This document shows, piece after piece, positions 56,540 through 64,000 of a stretch of 64,000 nt of DNA. A program made the position numbers and the translations under genes. The notes below the pieces were generated by a model. The model was not told the DNA's origin and did not search any database. It saw nothing but the letters and a program-made list of their open reading frames with translations. Position 1 is the first letter of the stretch. The number at the start of each line of letters is the position of its first letter. The DNA lies in assembly GCF_021310995.1 (NCBI RefSeq), contig NZ_CP054150.1, positions 1,550,001 through 1,614,000 of the forward strand, read 5' to 3'. This DNA comes from Agrobacterium vaccinii (GTDB lineage: Bacteria; Pseudomonadota; Alphaproteobacteria; Rhizobiales; Rhizobiaceae).

Positions 56540-57094
56540 ATGTATTCGCGCTTCTTTTCGCTACTGGGTGGCCTCGCCGCCGTGATGTCCGTCAGTGGCG
56601 GACTTGCAGTTTCCGACGTTCAGGCAGCCTCTCGTGACGACCAGTTCTTTGGCTCTGTCGCTGGCGTCTGGTCGGGTCCCGGCGAGATCGTTGCTGGCAA
56701 ATACAAGGGTACGAAATTCACCTGCGACCTCACTGGAGAACCGATCAGTGACAAGGACACAGGCATCAAGCTCGGCGGCACATGCCGCGTTGGTGTGTTC
56801 AAGCAGCCCATGTCGGCAGTCATCTCGAAAAAGGGCAATGGCTACGAAGGCAAGTTCCTCGATGGTTCCGAAGGCAAGGGTATCGACATCGTATCGGGTC
56901 AGGTCAGCGGCGACAAAGTCGTTCTCGGCATCAACCGCGCAAAGCTGAACGGCGCGATGGTTGCGCGCGTGACCAACAACACATCCATGAATATCACCAT
57001 TTCCGTGAAAGTCGCGGACCAGATGGTCCCCGTGATCGGACTGACGCTTGCGCGCAACGTCGATCAGATGGCCGTCGGCTCCATCAAGCCATAA
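56540..57094 (+). CDS. Exported protein of unknown function
   Basis: The 184-aa protein starts with a signal peptide (MYSRFFSLLGGLAAVMSVSG, cleavage near QAA). The mature part is beta-rich with repeated Gly turns, for example WSGPGEIVAGKYKGTKFTC and a SGKKGNGYEGKFLDG-like motif, and two Cys that could pair. I do not recognise the family. TTAACCAT (56479-56486) and its reverse (near 56434) lie in the 129-bp upstream region, resembling CtrA half sites. It converges with folK through a hairpin. Confidence 0.7.
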   Translation: MYSRFFSLLGGLAAVMSVSGGLAVSDVQAASRDDQFFGSVAGVWSGPGEIVAGKYKGTKFTCDLTGEPISDKDTGIKLGGTCRVGVFKQPMSAVISKKGNGYEGKFLDGSEGKGIDIVSGQVSGDKVVLGINRAKLNGAMVARVTNNTSMNITISVKVADQMVPVIGLTLARNVDQMAVGSIKP

Positions 57095-57119
57095 GCCTTC
57101 GTCCTGCTCGTCCACGGTA

Positions 57120-57139
57120 GAGCCGCCTTTGCGCGGCTC
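57120..57139. terminator. Convergent hairpin between exported-protein gene and folK
   Basis: GAGCCGC and GCGGCTC pair perfectly around CTTTGC at the end of both convergent genes; it overlaps the last bases of folK. No clear T run. Confidence 0.4.
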
Positions 57140-57653
57140 ACTTGAGCGCCCACCATTCCCGCTGTTCATTCGCACGAACAATCCCGGTCTTGTCGGCATT
57201 CTCAAGCCAGTCAAGCACCCGTCTCCCATTGACCACGATATCGGGCGCAATATCTGCCAGCGGCATCAGCACGAAGGCGCGCTCGGTCATGCGCGGATGG
57301 GGAATTTCAACGCGCTCGGTCATCACATGCTCTTCGCCATAGGTCAGCACGTCGATATCGATCGTGCGTGGCCCCCAACGCTCGATGCGCACACGCTTCA
57401 TGCCCCGCTCTATGTCAAGACCGAGGTCGAGCAACGCTTCGGCGGCCAGTGACGTTTCGATGAGGGCGCAGCAATTGAAGAAATATGCCTGATCGACCTT
57501 TCCCCATGGCGGCGTGCTGTAGAGATGCGAAACCGCGACTAACCGGCAGCTTTCATGGCGGGAAAAAGCATCGAGCGCCTGCGCCATCGCTGCGGGCGGG
57601 TCGCCGATATTACCGCCCAGCCCCAACGCAGCCAGCGTCATGCCATCAGCCAT
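57138..57653 (-). CDS. folK: 2-amino-4-hydroxy-6-hydroxymethyldihydropteridine diphosphokinase
   Basis: This folate pathway enzyme transfers pyrophosphate from ATP to hydroxymethyl-dihydropterin. The 171-aa protein has ALGLGGNIGDPPAAMAQAL at the start and the two family motifs RWGPRTIDIDVLTYG and IPHPRMTERAFVLMPL. It is the last gene of folP-folB-folK, overlapping folB by 8 bp. Confidence 0.95.
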   Translation of the reverse strand: MADGMTLAALGLGGNIGDPPAAMAQALDAFSRHESCRLVAVSHLYSTPPWGKVDQAYFFNCCALIETSLAAEALLDLGLDIERGMKRVRIERWGPRTIDIDVLTYGEEHVMTERVEIPHPRMTERAFVLMPLADIAPDIVVNGRRVLDWLENADKTGIVRANEQREWWALK

Positions 57654-58011
57654 GCAGCTCGACGCTCACTTGTGCATAATCGAGAATGCCGGGAACCGGC
57701 GCGGATGGCTTTCGAACCGTGACTTTGACACGCACGATCTGCGGGTAGCGGCGACGCAACGCGGATGCGATGTCGTTGGCAAGCGCTTCGATGAGATAGC
57801 GGCGCTGACCGGCGACGATCTTTTCGATGACGTCGAAGGCGACACCGTAATCGACGGTGTTCTTGATGTCGTCGGTCTCCAAGGCATCTCCGGCCTCGAC
57901 TTCCATTTCGGCGTCAACGAAAAACCGTTGCCCAAGGGTCTCTTCCTGCTCCAGCAGGCCGTGGCGGGCGAAGAACGAACAGTTCTTCAGCAAAATCGTG
58001 TAGCGGCTCAT
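57646..58011 (-). CDS. folB: Dihydroneopterin aldolase
   Basis: It converts 7,8-dihydroneopterin to 6-hydroxymethyl-dihydropterin and glycolaldehyde. The 121-aa protein has ILLKNCSFFARHGLLEQEE, with a typical tunnelling-fold N-terminus, and DIKNTVDYGVAFDVIEKIV. Lys in VTVRKPSAPVPGIL-type C-terminal segment is catalytic in the family. It sits between folP (13 bp) and folK (8-bp overlap). Confidence 0.95.
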   Translation of the reverse strand: MSRYTILLKNCSFFARHGLLEQEETLGQRFFVDAEMEVEAGDALETDDIKNTVDYGVAFDVIEKIVAGQRRYLIEALANDIASALRRRYPQIVRVKVTVRKPSAPVPGILDYAQVSVELHG

Positions 58012-58024
58012 TGGTGTCCAACCC

Positions 58025-58876
58025 CTAATTATGGTTCTTGTGCCTCAAAACCGCATCGGCAATCGCAAGGGCATCCCGTGTCATTACCACGTTATGGACG
58101 CGAAAAATAACTGCCCCTGCCATGCGAAGAAGTGCCGTGGTTGCCGATGTACCGACATCACGCTCCTCGGCGCCTTCGCGACCGGTCAAAGCACCGATAA
58201 ATCGCTTTCTCGACGTTCCAGCCAGAATAGGCAAGCCAAACCCTGCAAGCTCTTCGAAACGCGACATCAGCGCCACGTTTTCATCCGTATCCTTGGCAAA
58301 TCCAAAGCCGGGATCGAGAACGATGGCGTTGCGGGCAATGCCTGCGCCCTCCGCCAGTTCCAGCGAGTGGGTGAGAAAAAGAAACTGGTCTTCGATGATA
58401 TCGGCCAACTTCTGGCGCTCGCGACCCGTGTGCATGATACAGACACCCGCCCCAGCATAGCCGATCACGCGGGCCATGTCGGCGTCTTTCTGGAGACCGA
58501 AGACGTCGTTGACGATGTGCGCACCGGCTTCGATTGCCAGCTTCGCTGTGGATGCGCGATATGTATCCACAGAAATCAGAGCTTCCGTTTCTCCTGCCAG
58601 CCTCTCGATGACGGGCAGCACGCGATCCTGTTCCTGCTGCGCTGTCACAACAGCCGCACCGGGACGGGTCGATTCACCGCCGATATCGATGATGTGCGCG
58701 CCCTGCTCCACGCAGGCTAACGCATGGCTTATCGCTTCATCCGCTGCCAGAAACTGGCCACCATCCGAAAAGGAATCCGGCGTCGCATTGACGATAGCCA
58801 TAATAAGGCCATCCCCATCAAGTTTCAGGGAGCGCCCATGCGCGACTTGCCACACCTTGTCACTGGCTGTTATCAC
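58025..58876 (-). CDS. folP: Dihydropteroate synthase
   Basis: It condenses hydroxymethyl-dihydropterin diphosphate with p-aminobenzoate and is the sulphonamide target. The 283 aa match the family. LIMAIVNATPDSFSDGGQF, with pterin-binding Asn and Asp, IIDIGGESTRPGA and ILDPGFGFAKDTDEN-like (here IVLDPGFGFAKD) motifs are intact. C-terminal RVHNVVMTRDAL carries the conserved Arg-x-His. It is the first gene of the folPBK operon. Confidence 0.96.
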   Translation of the reverse strand: MITASDKVWQVAHGRSLKLDGDGLIMAIVNATPDSFSDGGQFLAADEAISHALACVEQGAHIIDIGGESTRPGAAVVTAQQEQDRVLPVIERLAGETEALISVDTYRASTAKLAIEAGAHIVNDVFGLQKDADMARVIGYAGAGVCIMHTGRERQKLADIIEDQFLFLTHSLELAEGAGIARNAIVLDPGFGFAKDTDENVALMSRFEELAGFGLPILAGTSRKRFIGALTGREGAEERDVGTSATTALLRMAGAVIFRVHNVVMTRDALAIADAVLRHKNHN

Positions 58877-59013
58877 GTAACATCAAGCCTTTCCGGAATA
58901 ACGGAGTGCCCCGCCATCGCTCGTCCTACCACTCCGCCTGCTAAGCCTGACGTTCCGTGCACATGGCGTTCTATGCCGCAATCATCTTCCAAGTTCAACC
59001 GGAAGGCCGGTAA

Positions 59014-59640
59014 ATGACGCCACAGTCCCGCATACTTTCCGTCGTTTTTTCAGGCGTCATATTTCTGTCCGTTCCGCAGTTTGCCAGCGCAGAAAGTGTG
59101 ATCAGCAAGTCCTTCTCCTACTTCAAGGTTGGCGGCAAGACTGCCGAGGACTTGGACCGTGAGCTTTCCCGCCACGGACCGATGACGAAATCCACCGGCG
59201 CGCGCCACCCAGGTGCAACGGAAATCAAGTTCGGCGGCGAGATCACCTATGTCGAAAAGGGCTCGCTCTGCGCCGTTGGCACGGTGAAAGTGACGCTACA
59301 CACGAAAATTCTGCTGCCGCAATGGACGAACCGCCGGCGCACCACCGCCAATCTTGCCCTGATCTGGGACACGCTGTCAGCCGACATCAAGCGGCACGAA
59401 GAACGCCACGCCGAAATCTCACGCGGCTATGCCCGCAGCCTCGACAAGCAGCTCCAGTCCCTTCGTCCGCAAAAGACCTGCGAACAGATGCAGGCGCTCG
59501 TGACCCGCACCACGCAGAGCGTGATGGACGAGCATGACAAGGATCAATTGCGTTTCGATATGGTGGAATCGAAAAACTTCGATTCACGCATGACGCGGCT
59601 TTTGAAAAACCGCATATCGCAAAAAGCATCCGGGCGTTGA
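59014..59640 (+). CDS. DUF922 putative zinc-dependent protease, exported
   Basis: The 208-aa protein has a signal peptide (about residues 1-26, ending SAES). The DUF922 core includes VISKSFSYFKVGGKTAEDLD and CAVGTVKVTLHTKILLPQW, and ends in LSADIKRHEERHAEISRGYA. HEERH is a candidate HExxH zinc site. The family is thought to be periplasmic and secreted, but no substrate is established. It is divergent from folP with a 137-bp gap. Confidence 0.82.
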   Translation: MTPQSRILSVVFSGVIFLSVPQFASAESVISKSFSYFKVGGKTAEDLDRELSRHGPMTKSTGARHPGATEIKFGGEITYVEKGSLCAVGTVKVTLHTKILLPQWTNRRRTTANLALIWDTLSADIKRHEERHAEISRGYARSLDKQLQSLRPQKTCEQMQALVTRTTQSVMDEHDKDQLRFDMVESKNFDSRMTRLLKNRISQKASGR

Positions 59641-59810
59641 ATATCAATTCATTACGATTACTTATGGAAATAATTTAAAGTTTCACCGCAACTTTAAGGT
59701 GAGGCAACGCCGCGTGTTTATGATGATTGAATTCTAGTCGTTTCGGTCAGAGCACGACTCGACTATTGTTTTGAGAAATAACGCGAAATCAGTCATCGCG
59801 TCTATGTTTC

Positions 59811-59921
59811 TAAAGTTTCGGTCCCTCGGCGCGTCCTTGAGCCTTAGGCCTCTCCTCCTGCCTGATGGTGACGTGCCCAACTCGCCTCGCTTATCCCGCG
59901 AAAAGGAAAGCGAGGCTTTTT
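59811..59921 (+). ncRNA. Candidate small RNA with anti-Shine-Dalgarno loop
   Basis: Between the DUF922 gene and the ferredoxin gene (59641-59956) there is no ORF, but there is a rightward terminator: AAGCGAGGC arms (59884-59892 and 59908-59916) ending TTTTT. No coding gene on that strand is close enough to need it. Upstream lies a stem AGGC/GCCT with the loop CTCTCCTCCT (59850-59859), enclosed by CGTC/GACG. Anti-SD loops of this kind mark the rhizobial alpha-r14/cuckoo class of sRNAs. The 5' end is a guess; no clear promoter was found. Confidence 0.5.
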
Positions 59922-59956
59922 GTGGAGCGCGCATCGCAGTCTGGCTGAATGACGGC

Positions 59957-60277
59957 TCAGCCCTGACGCTCAGGCACGTGCACGACCAATCCGTCCAGCG
60001 CATCGGTCAGCTTGATCTGACAGGAAAGCCGCGATGTCGGGCGCACATCGAACGCGAAATCCAGCATGTCCTCTTCCATCGGCTCTGGCGGTCCGACACG
60101 TTCCGACCATGCGTCGTCCACATAGACATGACAGGTGGCACAGGCACAGGCGCCGCCGCATTCCGCATCGATACCGGGTACGGAGTTGCGCATGGCGTTT
60201 TCCATCACCGTGGAGCCATTGCTGACGTCAAGTTCGTGCGGCGTGCCGTCGAAAGCAACGATGGTCAGTTTTGTCAT
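59957..60277 (-). CDS. [2Fe-2S] ferredoxin (adrenodoxin type)
   Basis: The 106-aa electron carrier has the cluster ligands in [17 protein letters not shown] and a final Cys in [15 protein letters not shown] (pattern C-x5-C-x2-C-...-C). The family serves P450s, Fe-S assembly or ring-hydroxylating enzymes; no partner is adjacent. The ATG at 60277 starts at [16 protein letters not shown]; the upstream extension begins in unrelated sequence. Confidence 0.93.
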   Translation of the reverse strand: MTKLTIVAFDGTPHELDVSNGSTVMENAMRNSVPGIDAECGGACACATCHVYVDDAWSERVGPPEPMEEDMLDFAFDVRPTSRLSCQIKLTDALDGLVVHVPERQG

Positions 60278-60401
60278 TTCGGAAATCCAGAGCAAATGTT
60301 TGAGAATGTTTCTAAACAAATAGAAAGGCCGGATAGGCTTGGCAACCCGTCAAAGTGGTTACCGCGCATATCCGGCCTCAAAAACATTCAGACGAATGCG
60401 A

Positions 60402-60767
60402 TCAACGGCACAGTTTCAGAATGAAATTTTCCGCCTCGATGACCGAAGACGCCACTTTTGCAAGTGCAACGCTATCACGGCTGCCGTTTTCGACTGCCTC
60501 TGCGGCTGCCGATACGTTGAAAGCACCGACGGCGTCGGCAGAACCTTTGAGGCGATGCGCGATGGCTTTCATGTCGATGTCATTGGCGACGGCCAGATCA
60601 TGCAGCAATGTCCGGGCGTTGCGCGTGAACAGTTGCAGGATTTCGATCTCCAGATCCTTGTCGCCCATTGTCTGGCGCGCCAGATGCACGAAATCGATAG
60701 GCTTGCTGGCGGGCGCTGGGCCGCCGCGATTGTCAGGAGCTTCGAATGCGATACTCAACGCTGCCAT
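60402..60767 (-). CDS. Hpt domain-containing phosphotransfer protein
   Basis: The 121-aa single-domain histidine phosphotransferase has the phospho-acceptor His in MKAIAHRLKGSADAVGAF, preceded by ILQLFTRNARTLLHDL. It presumably relays phosphate between a hybrid kinase and a response regulator. It is not ChpT, which is a larger dimeric protein. Whether CckA or the SixA-like phosphatase in this window acts on it is unknown. It is divergent from the growth-pole-ring gene. Confidence 0.88.
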   Translation of the reverse strand: MAALSIAFEAPDNRGGPAPASKPIDFVHLARQTMGDKDLEIEILQLFTRNARTLLHDLAVANDIDMKAIAHRLKGSADAVGAFNVSAAAEAVENGSRDSVALAKVASSVIEAENFILKLCR

Positions 60768-61244
60768 TTTTCAGAATTCCTCGTTTGGGCCGGTTTCTTG
60801 TTTTGAGGCACATATGTCCTGCATTTGCGCAGGTTAGGACTGCGATGAGCTTAAATTGGGGCGCAACGAAGGTGGAAATCTTTCGCTATGGTTAATTTAT
60901 GTTAAACTTATACGAAACAAGGCGTTCAGCCTTCTGACGAGGTTTAAAAACTGTTAACAAACCGCCACTTGGCTCAGGCGCCAACGCGGCATTAATTGTT
61001 TCAAAGCCGCAAATGTGTCACTACGGTACTGCCGTGTTTCCTAACCTCATTGCAGGCTTTGTGAATCCGGCTTGTAAATGTAGTTTTACCTGGGGCGCGG
61101 CAACCTGCTCTCAGGAATTAGTAAGAAACGAGGCACTATATACCGGCTGGTATCGTGCCTCGAGGCATGATGGCGGATTTCCCGTGCAGGCGGCATGGGA
61201 TTGAACGGCATGAAGCCGGGCGTATAGTAACGAGGCGTAACCGC
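60768..61244 (+). promoter_or_regulatory. Promoter and folded leader of the growth-pole-ring gene
   Basis: 477 bp without a supportable gene. Two TTAA-N6-TTAA pairs (60892-60905 and 60944-60957) resemble CtrA boxes but with spacing 6 instead of 7; ATGGTTAA at 60888 is the reverse of TTAACCAT. Near the gene, GAGGCAC/GTGCCTC (61130-61161, with inner TACC/GGTA) makes a strong hairpin, but GTGCCTC can instead pair with GAGGCAT (61155-61168). An outer ACTATA/TATAGT pair closes 61135-61228. Confidence 0.5.
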
Positions 61245-64000
61245 ATGGCGAACAACAAGATTAGCGACTCGATCGACGAGACTGCGTTTCAGGCATTGGA
61301 AGATGCCTTGCAGCTCGGCGCCTACGAAAATCAGCCGGAGCCTCGGAAAAAATCCACTCCAAAGCCTGCGGGGGCCAAAGTGCCAGAACAGACGAGAGTG
61401 CCTGAGAAGAACAAAGCCCGCGCAGCTGAGCCGCAGCAGCAAAGACCTGCCGCCGAACAGGCAGCACCCAGATCGCCATCTCTGGAAGCTGCAAATGACG
61501 GCTCCAAGCGCAGCCCCGCCATGATCCTGAAATCGCTGGATGCCGGCTCCATGACAGGTGCGCTTCGCAACGCCGGTATCGTGTCCGTCCTCTGGGCCAT
61601 CGCCGGTGCAGGCCTTGCCAATGTCATCTACGGCAATCTGATCTGGAACGTCAGTTCGCTTGCCGAACTCTTTGCCGTTCCCGGCGTCATGGCCATCATC
61701 GTCGGCGTCGTCGTACCGATCATGCTGTTTTTTGCCTTCGCGATCATGATGGCGCGCGCCAAGGACCTGCGCAATGCTGCGCGCTCCATGGCGGAAGTCG
61801 CTCTTCGCCTTTCGGAACCGGAAACCATTGCGTCTGAGCGCATCATGTCCGTGGGACAGGCCGTTCGCCGCGAAGTCTCGGCAATGAATGACGGCATCGA
61901 GCGCACCATTGCGCGCGCCACCGAGCTGGAAACGCTCGTTCATTCCGAAGTCAATGCGCTTGAGCGCAGCTATGCCGACAACGAATTGCGCGTTCGCAGC
62001 CTCGTTCAGGAACTGAGCGCAGAGCGCGATGCCATCATCAACCACGCCGAACGCATTCGTTCCTCCATCGTCGGCGCGCAGGACCAGATCAAGGAAGAGC
62101 TCTCCATCGTCGGTGAAGAGCTTTCGATGCGTCTGGCGACCAGCGGCGAAGCCTTCGCTTCGATGATCGACACGCGCTCGGCTGCACTGCTCGAAAAATC
62201 CCGCATTTCCACCGAGGCCATGGGCAGCCTAATTGCGGCAAAGACCGACAATCTTCTCAAGGCGCTCAATACGTCCGGCGCGTCCATTTCCAACGAATTC
62301 GATCTGCGCCTGCATGACCTCTCCACGACGCTGGATGATCGCGGTCGTTTGCTTCTCGAGCAGTTCGCAACCCAGGCCTCGACGCTGTCTGCTGGAACCG
62401 AGAACCTCAACACATCTCTGGAAGCGCGCACCCGCCTTCTCAACGACATCCTGTCCAAGCGCACGCTGGAACTCACGCAGAACATTGATCGCGGTCAGGA
62501 AATCATCGGCGGCTCGCTCGACAACGTTCTCGACAAGCTGGCAACGACGCTGGAAGAAAAAGGTCTGTCGTTCCGCCAGAACCTGCAAAGCTCCGCCGAC
62601 GATGCGATCATGGATCTCGATCTTCGCACCGGCTTGTTTGAAGAAAAGCTTCAGACGACCGTCGGCCTCGTCAACTCGGCTTTCGATGATCGTGTCGCGG
62701 AATTCACCAGCGCCTTTGACCAGCGCGCAGGCAGCCTCGACAGCAAGCTGATGGAAAGCCTCGCCCGCATCAATGAAACGGTTGCTGGCGGCACTGATTC
62801 CATCGACGGCATGCTGAACTCCGGCATCGAACGCCTCAGCACGGCCCTCACCGACCAATCCTTCGCGCTGGCCACCACGCTTGGCACAGGCCAGGAAATG
62901 CTCGAAAGCTCTCTGGAAAGCCATACCCGCGAATTGAGCGACGCCATCGGCGCGCGCACGGCGGAAATCACCGGCGCATTCACCACCACACACCAGCAGA
63001 TCGACACTGTTCTTGCAGAACGCAGCGCCGCCCTGTTCGGTGCGCTCTCTGCCAGCCAGGATCGTTTCGACACGGCGCTCGCCAGCCGTGCGGAAGCCAT
63101 TACCGGCTCGATGTCCGGCACTGCCGAGCACCTCGCCGGACTGCTCGACGAACGTGCCGCAGCCATCAACAGCATCGTGGCCGATGTAGAGCGTCGTCTT
63201 GCCGAAACCCTCGATAGCCGCGCAGCCGCCATCACCGGCGCCGTTTCCGGTGTCGAGGAACGTCTGGCCGATACGCTTGATATGCGCACCGCTGCCATTC
63301 ACCATGCCGTAGCGGGCGTCGAAGATCGGATTGCCGATACGCTCGAAAGCCGCACGGCTGCACTCGCCAACGTCGTCTCCGGCGTGGAAGATCGCATCGC
63401 CGAAACCCTGGATAGCCGCACAGCTGCTCTAAGCGGCGTCGTCTCCGGTGTCGAAGAGCGGATCGCCGATGCACTCGACAGCCGAACCATGGCCCTCGAT
63501 ATGGCGTTCTCCACAGCGGAAGAGCGTCTGGCCGAAACGCTGGATGGACGCACCGCTTCATTGACCAGCGCCGTGTCTGGCATCGAAACACGCATCACCG
63601 AAACCCTGGACAGCCGTACCGCCGCTCTCAGCGGCGTTGTGTCCGGTGTCGAAGAGCGCATTGCCGATGCACTCGACAGCCGCACCATGGCTCTCGATAT
63701 GGCATTCTCCACAGCAGAAGAGCGCTTGGCCGAAACGTTGGATGGACGCACGACTGCGCTGACCAATGCAGTGTCTGGCGTCGATGCTCGCATCGCAGAT
63801 ACTCTGGATAGCCGCACGGCTGCCCTCAGTGGCGTTGTCTCCGGTGTCGAAGAGCGCATTGCCGATGCTCTCGACAGCCGCACCATGGCACTCGACATGG
63901 CATTCTCCACAGCAGAAGAGCGTTTGGCCGAGACGTTAGACGGACGTACAACAGCGCTTACGGACGCCGTCTCCGGTGTCGAGGCTCGTATCGCCGAAAC
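61245..64000 (+). CDS. gpr: Growth pole ring protein (GPR/RgsE-type giant coiled-coil protein), 5' part
   Basis: The first 918 codons are present; the gene continues past the window. A polar Pro/Gln-rich cytosolic N-terminus (1-105) precedes two hydrophobic segments (about 108-130 and 142-168) and then continuous apolipoprotein-like heptad/22-mer helices. Size, membrane anchor and 22-residue repeats match the GROWTH POLE RING protein of A. tumefaciens, which forms a ring at the growing pole, and RgsE of Sinorhizobium. From residue 634, LDxR-type 22-mers repeat about 13 times, the last nine in 66-residue sets. ATG at 61245 follows a GAGG site. Confidence 0.85.
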   Translation, partial: MANNKISDSIDETAFQALEDALQLGAYENQPEPRKKSTPKPAGAKVPEQTRVPEKNKARAAEPQQQRPAAEQAAPRSPSLEAANDGSKRSPAMILKSLDAGSMTGALRNAGIVSVLWAIAGAGLANVIYGNLIWNVSSLAELFAVPGVMAIIVGVVVPIMLFFAFAIMMARAKDLRNAARSMAEVALRLSEPETIASERIMSVGQAVRREVSAMNDGIERTIARATELETLVHSEVNALERSYADNELRVRSLVQELSAERDAIINHAERIRSSIVGAQDQIKEELSIVGEELSMRLATSGEAFASMIDTRSAALLEKSRISTEAMGSLIAAKTDNLLKALNTSGASISNEFDLRLHDLSTTLDDRGRLLLEQFATQASTLSAGTENLNTSLEARTRLLNDILSKRTLELTQNIDRGQEIIGGSLDNVLDKLATTLEEKGLSFRQNLQSSADDAIMDLDLRTGLFEEKLQTTVGLVNSAFDDRVAEFTSAFDQRAGSLDSKLMESLARINETVAGGTDSIDGMLNSGIERLSTALTDQSFALATTLGTGQEMLESSLESHTRELSDAIGARTAEITGAFTTTHQQIDTVLAERSAALFGALSASQDRFDTALASRAEAITGSMSGTAEHLAGLLDERAAAINSIVADVERRLAETLDSRAAAITGAVSGVEERLADTLDMRTAAIHHAVAGVEDRIADTLESRTAALANVVSGVEDRIAETLDSRTAALSGVVSGVEERIADALDSRTMALDMAFSTAEERLAETLDGRTASLTSAVSGIETRITETLDSRTAALSGVVSGVEERIADALDSRTMALDMAFSTAEERLAETLDGRTTALTNAVSGVDARIADTLDSRTAALSGVVSGVEERIADALDSRTMALDMAFSTAEERLAETLDGRTTALTDAVSGVEARIAE
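63144..64000 (+). repeat. 22-residue coding repeats, with 198-bp superrepeat
   Basis: Units of 66 bp begin at 63144, 63210, 63276, 63342 and 63408 and continue to the window end (LDSRTAALSGVVSGVEERIA style). From 63408 they group in threes: near-identical blocks start at 63408, 63606 and 63804, exactly 198 bp apart. Within a block the three 22-mers differ (AALSGVV, MALDMAF, TALTNAV). Confidence 0.9.

Noticed and set aside
53253..60767. A dedicated phosphorelay formed by the SixA-like phosphatase and the Hpt protein
   Set aside because: The genes are 7 kb apart, on opposite strands and in different transcription units; proximity alone does not support a system.
62229..63305. A 358-codon leftward frame inside the growth-pole-ring gene
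   Set aside because: It is the reverse reading of the 22-residue repeats; the forward frame has clear helical repeats, a membrane anchor and a ribosome site.
63144..64000. The regular repeats considered as a possible CRISPR or tandem non-coding array
   Set aside because: There are no unique spacers; the period is a multiple of three (66 and 198 bp) and every unit is translated in frame as a helical 22-mer.
1..64000. Mobile elements, prophage, toxin-antitoxin pairs or defence systems
   Set aside because: No transposase, integrase, phage structural gene, nuclease-ATPase pair or typical toxin-antitoxin arrangement was found; every sizeable gene fits core or common accessory chromosomal functions.

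Overview
The window is a stretch of chromosome from an alphaproteobacterium of the Rhizobiales, most likely Agrobacterium or a very close Rhizobium. This rests on gene content: a ClpS/ClpA pair beside a CckA-type kinase, an NDUFA12-like complex I subunit, arginine-rich DUF1127 miniproteins, a RIME-like mosaic repeat, an EcfG-type stress promoter, an RNase E ending in a GWW motif, and at the right edge the start of a giant coiled-coil protein matching the Agrobacterium growth pole ring protein. The DNA is GC-rich and tightly packed. I see no insertion sequence, prophage, integrase, CRISPR array or recognisable defence island; this is mainly core chromosome.

Layout. 0-7 kb: clpA, clpS, a LuxR-type solo regulator and cckA, all leftward. 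7-10.4 kb: an orphan FliO-domain protein, a DMT exporter and glutathione-dependent formaldehyde dehydrogenase. 10.6-13.5 kb: aroQ-accB-accC-aat (shikimate pathway, fatty acid initiation, N-end rule). 13.5-18.9 kb: DUF2155 and NDUFA12 proteins, three GNAT acetyltransferases, a RIME-like repeat, gatB, DUF1294 and cobU. 19.4-23.1 kb: DUF599, a membrane acyltransferase with a Cys-rich tail, a MerR regulator and MgtE. 23.4-27 kb: an FdhF/YdeP molybdoprotein, a small helix-turn-helix-like protein, a peptide-deformylase-like protein with a broken metal site, and an OsmC protein. 27-35.3 kb: a 55-aa membrane protein, a TolB-like protein, nadE, an LTA-synthase-like phosphoglycerol transferase behind a triple Pho box, DUF1003 and sthA. 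35.8-37.6 kb: trigger factor and tRNA-Leu(UAG). 38-39.8 kb: a small-protein island (two DUF1127 proteins and proteins of 61, 82 and 53 aa). 39.9-48.2 kb: PhzF, nadK, an isochorismatase-like hydrolase, prfB with a programmed +1 frameshift, PBP1A and an AmiC amidase. 48.8-56.4 kb: rne, coq7, dksA, sixA and the ycjX/ycjF pair. 56.5-60.8 kb: a secreted protein, folP-folB-folK, a DUF922 protein, a candidate sRNA, a [2Fe-2S] ferredoxin and an Hpt protein. 61.2-64 kb: the 5' part of the growth-pole-ring gene, cut by the window end.

Themes. Protein quality control recurs (ClpA/ClpS with Aat in one N-end-rule route, trigger factor, PBP/amidase envelope upkeep). NAD(P) metabolism is represented by nadE, nadK and sthA. 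Cell-cycle and polar-growth factors are CckA, PBP1A, AmiC and GPR.

The least expected items are the catalytically altered deformylase homologue beside a formate-dehydrogenase-like enzyme, the sRNA candidate with an anti-Shine-Dalgarno loop, the triple Pho box, the stress-promoter-driven 53-aa protein, and the DNA-level 198-bp repeats and folded leader of the growth-pole-ring gene. All homology statements come from reading motifs by eye; no database search was run.
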